A DNA stretch of 64,000 bases, from the NCBI GenBank assembly GCA_030278955.1, contig JAOANR010000011.1:27284403-27348402 (forward strand), in the 5' to 3' direction. Source of the stretch: Hygrophila difformis. Lineage: Eukaryota > Streptophyta > Magnoliopsida > Lamiales > Acanthaceae. The position numbers were made by a program, and so were the translations under genes. Positions within the stretch are counted from its first letter, which is position 1; each line of letters opens with the position of its first letter. Shown one piece after another: positions 55,905 to 64,000 of this stretch. Under the pieces are notes generated by a model, which made no database searches, was not told the origin of the DNA, and worked only from the letters and a program-made list of their open reading frames with translations.

Positions 55905-56110
55905 CCCTAAATTCATGTAGAAATGCATTAATGTGTGGTGAATAGAAATAGAAATATAGCAGGTTGAAAAGAATGTTAAATAGAGTGATTGTTGCAAAGC
56001 AGGTTGAAAAGTTTTGTGTATGTGCATAATTTCCCCTAAATTCATGTAGAAATGCATTAATGTGTGGTTAACAGAAATAGAAATATAGCATGTTGAAAAG
56101 AATGTTAAAT
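55905..56110. repeat. 76 bp direct repeat in an intron of the RPA70-like gene, carrying a splice acceptor
   Basis: 55905-55982 and 56033-56110 share CCTAAATTCATGTAGAAATG and the following 55 bp with few changes. On the minus strand each copy ends in ATGAATTTAG|GG, the acceptor used before the zinc-ribbon exon, so the acceptor itself has been duplicated. Confidence 0.8.
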
Positions 56111-57591
56111 ATCACTTACTGGGGGGAATGGAGCAGGGAAGCGATTTGGGTTTGGGCAACAATTGCCAAGCTTGTTGGTGGCGACCCATTCCTGTAAGGC
56201 TTGTGAATGAGGAGGTTGTCTAATGCTTGCTTGTTCTCCAGTTGCCTGTAGAATAAGATTGTTAGTCATTGGTCTTTGTAGAAATGAAAAGAATTGTTGA
56301 TGGCACTAACCATTTTTGCAAGAAAGCGACATCTGGGTAGGGGGAGCGTAGACAACCATTGTCTGTGTGGTTCTTGAGAGTGATATGCCTTTAAAAAAGG
56401 TGGAATGTGTAGCAAGATTAGATACAGAGTATGTATGCAATGTAAAAGGTTTAAATAGAAATGCGTGACAGTGTTGTGTGAGAGGTTTAACCATTAAAAG
56501 AAGATGCCTTGACGTTGAGGAAGGCAACAACTGGGCGCTTAGCAATTTTTGGGATTAAAGTCTGTGCCTCTGCGTTTACCAGCTCGTTCTAAAAGGTCAA
56601 TGTGATTGGTGTGTTGCTGGAAGCATTAAAGAATGGCAACAATTATGAGGGAATTTAGATAGGGAATAGATGTAGAAAAGGTCATGGCTTACTCATCGGA
56701 GACAATGATGAACACCTGTAGTGAAGTTTCGCCAATGGGTTTGGGTGGAACATAATCAATGACAATTCCAATAACGTCTGAACAAAATGAATAAGAACAT
56801 TAGCAAAGGAGAAAAATGATGGGGCCAACAAGGGAGTGAATGTATGAGGGGAAAGTGTTTGTACCTATGTATTCCTTTGTCTCCACAAATGGAAATAGAT
56901 GCGACAGGATTGCAAATTCAGGTTTTCCCACGAGGATATTGATTGGATTTGCATCAACAGGGCATATAATGGTTCTTTGGTTTAGTATTAGTTCTAGGGC
57001 TGGATGGAAGCCTGGTAGGTCATTGAGCTATGTGTTCCTGGTGTAGCTTGAAAGTTCGTAAGTTGTGAAGAGTTTCAAACAAGCATCCATCAATGGTATG
57101 TCCCTATCAAAGGCGCAGCCTCGTATTTTTGTACCCTGGTTGCAAGGAAGTCAAGCACAGATACCAGAAGCTTTAACACAATGGTAGGGTTGATACAAGT
57201 AAGTAAGGTAGGGTGAGAAAAAGGCATTAAAATAGTGTAAGCGAGCATTTGTGTGAAGGTATGGGAAAAAGTTGAAGTCGTAATAAGCAATATATTGTGC
57301 AGTATATGTTTATCATTAAGCAATGTATTTGTTTGAAGGTAAGGAAAAGCCAGCATAAGAAGGAATTATAATATGTTAAAGCTGTCACAGGAAGAAAAGG
57401 CAATATATAATGTGCAGTACCTGTGAATCAACGAAGACATAGCGCTTGTACTTTTTGTCACCAGCTTTTGAAGTTCATTGCGCTGATGTCTGAACAAGCA
57501 TGACCTTTATCATCCAGTCCTTCATCCCCGATGCTAGAGAGGTGATCGTGATGCTTTCATCCGGATTGGCAGGAGCAGTTTCAAGCTCCAT

Positions 57592-59608
57592 TTTCTAGTA
57601 CACGAACAATGGGCAGAGCAAGAAATTGAATGATATTTGGTAGAAGTCGTTGTCAGATAAGTACTCATGTATGGAGGAGGAGAAGCAACAGTGTATAAAT
57701 TGAATGTGACAATTTGTTGAAGAGTAAAACTGCTGAATGAATAGAAATGGGAGAAGCAGTGCTGTTGTATGAATAGAAAATGGGAGAAGCAGTGCTGCGG
57801 AGTGTATAAGAGGAGAAAATGTTGTATGAATAGAAAATGTGTAGAGCAGCCATGCCACCGATAGTGAAAAAAAAATCTTGTATGAATTGAAAATGTGTAG
57901 AGCAGCTCATGTTTTCTTCTCCTTTCTCCAATATCATATATTGGGAATATCATCATCACCAAAAATAGTCTTCACAGACAATATATATAATGGAACTCAT
58001 CAAGAACAGCAAGCATAAGATATTTTTTGTCATGTAAACCCTGTACTCTACCTAGATTGCCACTAGGTTCTTTATACATGAATAGAACAATACACATGAA
58101 GTTCAAGCAAAAGGTTGTTTTTTCAAGTGATTAATCTGTGAATAGTAAACTAACCTATCCAGAACCGAACATGCCAAACCCTTGTATGAATTGAAAATGT
58201 GTAGAATAGTTACCTGTTTTGGCGAATGAGTTCCTCTGGAGAGCTCGATGAAGATGGAGAAGTGTGGAATGGGAAATGTGGTGCCTCGTAAATGAAAGAG
58301 TTATTTTTTTTAAAAGATAATGCTTGAGTAGATGGAGGAATTTTTTATAATGATGATGAGATATCTTTGATTACTTAACCAAGGTGGATAATGATGTATG
58401 GGAAGATGTGTTGATGTGCCAAGTTAAATTTATAAAAAAGGAAAATTTGAGGAATCAACTATACATATTTGTGGCAAGGGAAATCTGTTGTTGGAGGGTA
58501 TTAAAAGAAGAAATTATTTAAAAAATTGATTAAAAAAATTGAAACCAAGATTTGTTGGAGAATATTTATAAAAAATGATTAATACCTATGAGGGAGTGAA
58601 TGTATTTCTATATAGCAACACAAGATGATTATATTTGTTGTGGTTTTTCTCAGTGCCACAATGTGGCGAGTTGAACATTTTATTTTGTTTTTGAAGGTCC
58701 CAGAGAACATCATTGAGCATAGGCTTTTATCAGCAGAGAGGTGTACTTAGCAGAGTCTTTTGTGATGCATCATATTTTTTTTTTTTTGAATTTGGCTTGT
58801 CTATCAATTTGGCAGCGGAACTTCGTGATGATTTTAAGTATTTTGTTGATGTAGGTTATCCAAAATTTGTCTGGAACAGAGAATTGTTTGATGTTATTTA
58901 GGTTTTACTTTCATGTTTCCCCAGTGGTGCCTGTGTTTTGATACCATTATATGCGTTGTTACTTGCCAAAGCTTTTGATTTGTATGTGTTGTCCTAATAG
59001 AGAAGTCCATTTACTGAAATGAGATGATCTACCAATGCAAATAATTTATATTGGTTCTCAGGATTTCAATTTCTCATGATTTTGTGGTTTTATTTTATTT
59101 TTTTTAAATAACTGCTTTTAAATTTTGAGAATGCCTATTGGTATTTGTTGGTTTTGTACTTTGGAGGAGAAAAGGATCCAAGGAAACGATTATTTGGTGA
59201 AAACATTGGAATTAGTAGTTAGGCTAATTATTTCATAAACTATGACAGGCTACATTGGTCATGTCACATTGAACGAGCACATTCGAAGGTGGTTGATTAC
59301 ATTCACGGCAAACATGACAAAAATAAGAATGATACCTAATTCCACAGACAATATGTTTAAATGTGCAGCAGATTCTCACAGTCAATATGTCTACCTGACA
59401 ATCCAACAAAGTAAACAACAAATAGAAAGCCATTCATCATTTTGGAAAAAGGATTGCAGCCGAAGGCATGAACAAAGTGCATATTAGACATGAAAATGGT
59501 CAACATCATCAAGTTTAGGGAAACAGGAACTATCTCACAAGTTAAAGTGTGGAATTACATAGTACAATACCAACATAAAGGAAACAGGAACGCTAGTGGG
59601 TGTTGAAA
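57592..59608. other. spacer between the RPA70-like and B3 genes
   Basis: 57715-57905 holds four imperfect copies of a unit with GTATGAATAGAAAATG and AGAAGCAGTGCTG or TGTAGAGCAGC, with one more near 58178; on the minus strand this is the leader or upstream region of the RPA70-like gene. 58713-58901 has a plus-strand ORF of 62 codons (ending DVGYPKFVWNRELFDVI) that I cannot place. The rest is AT-rich without recognisable features. Confidence 0.5.
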
Positions 59609-60603
59609 TTAGAAGTTGGAGGAAACCAGGTCTGCTCGGAAGAGAACATCCTGTTGTAGAGGACCGTAGGTGGTGGAAATTATGGTGAACTTCCATGCTT
59701 CACCGACCAACATCTTACAATGTTTAAAGAAGAATGTCCAGCCCGTGGTTATTTTCAAAGAGTCACTGCATCCTTGGCGGGTCTCGTATGTATACTTCAG
59801 GGCCATTTCGTAAGATGCGTTGGCATTCCCGAACTTCATGTATAATCGATCTTTTGAGTCCAGATGATGGTGTTGCCAAAACCAGAGAGGAATAGTCTAT
59901 AAAACATCAACCATGTTAATGTGGAAATGGATAGGAATGCTGTATAACTATATTATTGATGTCAGGTTAAGTTTATCACAGTTTTCTTGTGTGCTTGACT
60001 GATGTTCACTTGGAAGGAATTAAGACTGTCGTTGTCTGAGTGGTCTGAGCTAATAGAGACAATGCTAAGAGTGTCATCGTCGGAATCCATAATAACATCA
60101 GTTTCTGTGTCTGCCAAATGTGAATGAAATGGATTTTTAGAGAAGGAAATGGAGCAGAGGGATGTGATTGTGAATTCATTACCTGAGGATAGTGAAATAG
60201 TGGGTTGCTGAGAAGGTTTGCCAGGGTGATGAGCAGGACCATTGAAGGTCACAAAGAACTGTAGTGGGGCAGTGTTTGTGAAGGTAAGCTGATCGCCGAC
60301 CTGTAGCTGATGAACACGGCAAAACTCATGCCAACGGTGGTCATTGTAGATACAAAAATGAGGCGGATGGTATTGTAGAGTGAAAGTCCACCCGCGCAGT
60401 GTGGTTTGGACTGAATAGATGTTATTGTAAGCGGGCCATGAACAGTATCAGTGAAAGAGCGGGGCAGGACCTGCAAGGATAAACAAGTGGAATGTTATTC
60501 AAGAGGAAAGCATGAATAGGGGTCGGCATTAAAAAAATATAATTTCAAGCTTTCATACAGTGAGGGTCCTGAAGTTGTCTTGGAGGTTGACTGTTGTTGC
60601 CAT
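59609..60603 (-). pseudogene. REM-type transcription-factor-like gene with two B3 domains, one frameshift
   Basis: Minus-strand model with four exons. 60603-60559 (MATTVNLQDNFRTLT). 60470-60183 carries B3 domain 1: VLPRSFTDTVHGPLTITSIQ, then, one base out of frame, RGWTFTLQYHPPHFC, WHEFCRVHQLQVGDQLTFTN and LQFFVTFNGP. 60110-60010 is an acidic Ser/Asp-rich linker. 59896-59609 carries B3 domain 2: TIPLWFWQHHHLDSKDRLYM, LKITTGWTFFFKHCKMLVG, EAWKFTII. Donor and acceptor phases agree throughout if one base is missing near 60400-60405, so a single deletion, or a sequencing error, separates it from an intact gene of about 240 residues. B3 domains bind DNA in the plant nucleus. Confidence 0.75.
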
Positions 60604-60721
60604 GGAGTCGTTGGATCTGAGGATGGATAGCATTGTTATCAATTAAGTTTATTAGCTGACACATAGAATAAACCATACTATGGAACAAGTGCACAGTAAG
60701 TAATGAATTACATTAGATATA

Positions 60722-60981
60722 CTTCCTCCGTTTTCAAATGTTTATTACAAACCAACTTTTCACGCAGTCCAATGCACATTTTAAACCATTAATAACTTAA
60801 GTTCGGTACAAGTAAAAATTCTAGAAGTTCGATATTTAAAAACTACCCGACGAGACGAATCTAACAAGATCTCACTTGACAATATTTTAACTTGTATAAC
60901 TATGATAAAACTTTAAGTGGAAGTCTGTGTGTGAATAGTAATTTTTTTTCAAATGTCAACAATATTTGAGAACGGAGGAAG
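60722..60981. mobile_element. Stowaway-type MITE (260 bp)
   Basis: Inverted ends CTTCCTCCGTTTTCAAAT and ATTTGAGAACGGAGGAAG, flanked by TA on both sides (60720-60721 and 60982-60983). The CTCCCTCCGT-like end and TA target are the Stowaway (Tc1/mariner) signature. No coding capacity. Confidence 0.9.
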
Positions 60982-61423
60982 TAGTAGGCAACAACAAAAA
61001 AAGATAATAACATTTGAATCATTTTAGTAACTTATCCATGAGGTGCATACTGAGAACTGTAGCAAAGTAGAGATGAAAGCCAACAATAGAAAAAGACATA
61101 GAAATTGGAATCCAATAGCTACAAGTGTACATGGATACCAATGGTAGTATAGTTTTTTTAGCATGTGACACAAAAAGACAATGATATTGGAAGGCTGGGT
61201 CCTTTAAGTTTTGGCTCTATACCTCTATATTTGATCAATTTTTGCATATAAATAGGGGTTGTTCATCTTTAGAAATAGAAGTGAAGTAAGAAATTAATCA
61301 GCAAGAAGACGGAGCAGGAAGAAAGGTAAGTAATTTGTTTGTAAATAATTTTAGTGTATTACTTTATCCAGTACCAATTGTAAAGATTTTTCTAATAATG
61401 CATGTAGTTAAAGATAAATATCA

Positions 61424-62163
61424 ATGGAAGACAACGAGCCAACAATTGAAGATGAAATGAATATCCGTTCAATGCTTGAATCTCCAAGGGTTAGCAGGCA
61501 AAATATATAATATAAACCTTCTCTATATATAATACTCAGTAATTTAATTTAATAATCTTTCAGGTAGGGCAATTTCATTGCAGAGCAACATTCCAAATTG
61601 TTCACAATGCTCGTACTAATTTCAGCTACATAGCATGTGTACAATGCAACAAAAGAACAAATACAATGCCCACACGCATGGGTTTCTGCTTTTTTTTGCC
61701 AAACACTAGTAACTTCATAAGAGAGGTAAAACAGAAACATAATCAATTCTATGACTTCTACCATGCGTGAGGCTTGTTGCCTAAAAAGTAATTTGTTTCA
61801 GGAAAATGGTGAACATCCAGCTATCAGATGTAACAAGAACTGTTGCCTGTGTGGCGTTTGACAATTTCGCTTCTACACTTGTGAATGAAGACATTGAAAC
61901 ATTATATAGAAAATCAGAACTTGTAAGCAACTTGTCTTATTATACTGATACGATGTCCATATTATTATAGCTATTCAATTATCTTAAGCTATATAAATAT
62001 TACTTTACAGGAAATCACTGAACACTGCACAAATCGGAATGCAGCAGTTGTAGGCCAACAACATATGTTCGTTGTTCACAAGCAAGTGTATGGAGCACGA
62101 AAAATCGGAAGATCAAGCTACATCATAAATGCAATGGAACCTGTACAAGGACATCATATCTGA
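61424..62163 (+). pseudogene. RPA70 C-terminal-domain-like gene, probably frameshifted
   Basis: Plus-strand exons: 61424-61489 (MEDNEPTIEDEMNIRSMLES), 61564-61725 (VGQFHCRATFQIVHN, SYIACVQCNKRT, a zinc-finger start), 61802-61922 (MVNIQLSDVTRTVACVAFDN, then FASTLVNEDIETLYRKSEL) and 62011-62163 (ends YIINAMEPVQGHHI). Order and motifs follow the RPA1 C-terminal OB fold (zinc ribbon, then TxxxxVxxFDxxA). The second CxxC of the ribbon appears only if one T of a run near 61690-61697 is dropped, and exons 2 and 3 do not share a frame as they stand. It lacks the N-terminal OB folds of full RPA70. It may be a captured fragment or a degenerate paralogue of 52346-57591. Confidence 0.55.
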
Positions 62164-63533
62164 CCTGAATGTTGAACTATTCCAATTGATTAAGTATGTT
62201 ATGTCTTCTACTTCAAGTATTGTAACATATAGACTGTGTTGATGGCTTAAGTTTCTGTTGGATGGATGTATTGTTTTTTTCACAACTCTTGTTGCTGTCT
62301 AGTGAACAATAAAGAGGAATTATTATTATGCATCTGTTTGGACCGAAGGTTTCAAACGTGCACTGCACAAATCCATCAAAATCAAGGGCCACCTATTTAA
62401 ATAAATCTAGCAAACCTATATTAACATATAAACTTAGGTCTAATCAACTTTTAAAGCACTTCAAGAAGAACAATAAAAGATGAATGAATGGGTTACAGAG
62501 TTTTAAATTAGGTTTCCTGCGATGGTGAACTGGGGAATTTTTATCTCTTTGAATCGGAATCGGTGAATTTGTGGTTTTAAAGTGTAATGCTCAATCCAAT
62601 TGAAATCTAAACAAGGACGAAGACAATGATAGAGAATGTGTGGTGCGTCTTAGAACGGAATTGCGGAATGTATTTTACCTGGAATAAATTTGCAGACGAA
62701 TGTTGCACGCACGTCTATAAACACGGACGCTGCAGCGGTTGGAGAAGTGTCGGGCGAAGAATGCGGAAGTGAAGAGGAATTGGAGCAACAATTGGGGCCT
62801 CGCACTCGGAGCCGTCGAGCCTGGAAGCTGAAGTGAAGAGGGATATGGTATTTTGAAATTTAGGGGAGGGTTGAAGTGTGGCATGATTTTTTGCGGATAG
62901 AGGAGAACACGGGAGAAGGGTGCAGAAATCGACAAGATTACTGGGAAGAGGGGCCACACAAATGGGGCCAGCAGTTTGATGTGACAAGGCAGACTGTTGG
63001 AGACACGGGCCTGCAATGTTGAAGTGGGCAGTCTGTAAATGGCCACGGGCTTTGTATAGGGGTAATCAAAGCATAATGGAGTGCAGAGCTCACGGGTAGA
63101 ATTGAACATTCTATGTGTTCTAAATACTTAATATCTCAAATTGTGGTGAAGTAATAAAATTTCCCTTTGTTCTTTAGCAGATGGGCTTTTAGCAAAAATT
63201 ACACATATTAAGGAATGTCATTTATTCGTGATTTTTTTTGTTAACTGGTGAAAATTTATATTAAATTTTTTTTTATACATCGATAAGTATTTAGGGTTTT
63301 TCGGACTCGGTAAAAAAGAGAAAGGGTACCTGTGAGTTATAATGTAAAGGATTCTAATTTTTTTTAGGTTCTTAAAAGCTACAAATGTGAAAATGTCTAA
63401 AAGTTCTGAATAAAACAAATGCTACACCTAGAAAAATGTGAGAGATATGTCATTGTATTTTATAAACTATCATACAAAAATGGCTATATATACGAATGGA
63501 TTGTATGAAGTATTGTGCGGAGCATAGGAATAC
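62164..63533. other. spacer, no gene recognised
   Basis: AT-rich apart from about 62690-63010. A 144-codon minus-strand ORF at 62675-63109 has no recognisable motif and a composition typical of chance frames. Confidence 0.6.
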
Positions 63534-64000
63534 ATGGAATTTTATGTTGTTCTTCCAAGAGACTTTGAAAGACATTTGGTAAGTTCTTATCATTTAAGTT
63601 GTATAAAATATATAATTATATTTTATGATTTTCATAACATTTGGGATTTATAATATCATTTTTGTACCTGCAGAAGCTACCTCAAATAAAGAATTTCATA
63701 GATGAAGATGAAATACCTGTGTCAATTAAGCTGACATCACAAAGGATGGAAATTAATGCACCTATTTTTTGTAATGGGGAAGACATTTATATTGCAGGAA
63801 GTGATATATGGGAGATATTCTGTGCTTCAAATGCTGTTGAGGTGGGAGATGTATTATTCTTTAAGGCAGTAGAGCCCAGGAAGTTTATGATAAAAATTTT
63901 CGGTGGAGATGGATTACCCAAAGATTATTCTCAAATGTTATTAGAATACAATGAGATGTATGGTAAGTTAAACTCTAGCAAATTTTTTTTTTAATTAAAG
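63534..64000 (+). CDS. B3-domain protein, 5' part, continues beyond the window
   Basis: Exon 1 is 63534-63578 (MEFYVVLPRDFERHL) with donor GTAAGTTC. Exon 2 begins at 63674 after TACCTGCAG (KLPQIKNFIDEDEIPVSIKL, IYIAGSDIWEIFCASNAVEV, GDVLFFKAVEPRKFMIKIF), giving one complete B3 domain. A donor TATG|GTAAGTTA at 63963 suggests further exons outside the window. The first-exon pattern, a very short exon ending just after the first B3 strand, is the same as in the B3 gene at 60603. No damage is visible in the part present. Confidence 0.75.

Larger units (their letters stand above)
52346..57591 (-). pseudogene. RPA70-like ssDNA-binding protein gene, decayed and split by a solo LTR
   Basis: A minus-strand multi-exon gene. 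Exon 1 from ATG 57591 (MELETAPANPDESITITSLA, DWMIKVMLVQTSAQ, KYKRYVFVDSQ) is the N-terminal OB-fold start. Exon 2, 57135-56865 (DIPLMDACLKLFTTYELSS, VDANPINILVGKPEFAIL). Exon 3, 56777-56693 (DVIGIVIDYVPPKPIGETSL). Later parts: about 56588-56490 (IPKIAKRPVVAFLNVKASSF); about 55915-55750, a zinc ribbon (CPVCKIGK...GCFKCQKY); about 55655-55535, the RPA1 C-terminal signature (CVSFQETAEMILGISPDEIL); about 55445-55310 (YPGDIYIVAKVEDIQ). The last exon is cut by the solo LTR 52595-55226. TGA at 57475-57477 and TAG at 57028-57030 interrupt the frame, and one exon phase does not fit. RPA70 binds ssDNA in replication and repair; related proteins are also carried by plant Helitrons. Exon ends are approximate. 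Confidence 0.75.

Noticed and set aside
62675..63109. 144-codon minus-strand ORF
   Set aside because: No motif, no supporting splice or neighbour context, and an overlapping ORF in another frame of similar quality.
1..64000. tRNA or rRNA genes
   Set aside because: Only short PBS matches to tRNA 3' ends were seen; no full tRNA or rRNA sequence was recognised by eye.

Overview
The window looks like a transposon-rich intergenic stretch of a flowering-plant nuclear genome. It holds nested LTR retrotransposons (Tekay-like chromovirus, Athila-like gypsy, Tnt1-like copia), solo LTRs, a Stowaway MITE and a few intron-containing plant gene copies (RPA70-like, B3-domain). I see no bacterial operon, rRNA or tRNA gene. 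The species cannot be named from the sequence; a eudicot is my guess.

Layout. 1-14139 is one minus-strand Tekay-like element (B): a cut-off 3' LTR at the left edge, a decayed pol, a truncated gag, an extra coiled-coil leader ORF, PBS and a complete 5' LTR. Its centre is replaced by an opposite-strand Athila-like fragment (4393-c.9970: complete 5' LTR, PBS, start of gag). B sits in the integrase gene of an older plus-strand gypsy (A, 14140-17283), and A sits in a copia element whose gag/protease remains at 17284-17973. After a short gypsy remnant (17974-19125) comes a very large minus-strand Athila-like element (19126-41773, about 22.6 kb): gag, protease-RT, RNase H-integrase, and an uninterrupted third ORF of about 1455 codons. 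Its truncated 5' LTR abuts the RNase H end and 3' LTR (42339-42710) of a copia element, probably the same one.

42711-46686 is mostly low-copy DNA with one candidate 46-residue membrane-protein gene and a LINE relic. 46687-51511 is a short non-autonomous LTR element whose 5' LTR is split by a 2.7 kb Tekay-like solo LTR. A second solo LTR (52595-55226) lies in the last exon of a decayed minus-strand RPA70-like gene (52346-57591). Further right are a two-domain B3 gene with one frameshift (59609-60603), a Stowaway MITE, a damaged plus-strand RPA C-terminal-like gene (61424-62163) and the start of another plus-strand B3 gene (63534-end).

The most unusual signals are in the two Athila-like elements. 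Both carry arrays of short nested-palindrome cassettes with a period near 95-100 bp, just upstream of TATA-like sites, at comparable LTR positions, but the palindromes differ completely (AATTCGAATT in one, TGTCGCGA/TCGCGACA in the other). The large element has a third array upstream of its ORF3, suggesting a private promoter for a giant protein with a classical NLS, a long charged coiled coil and no membrane segment. Its LTR also contains an internal copy of its own primer-binding site.
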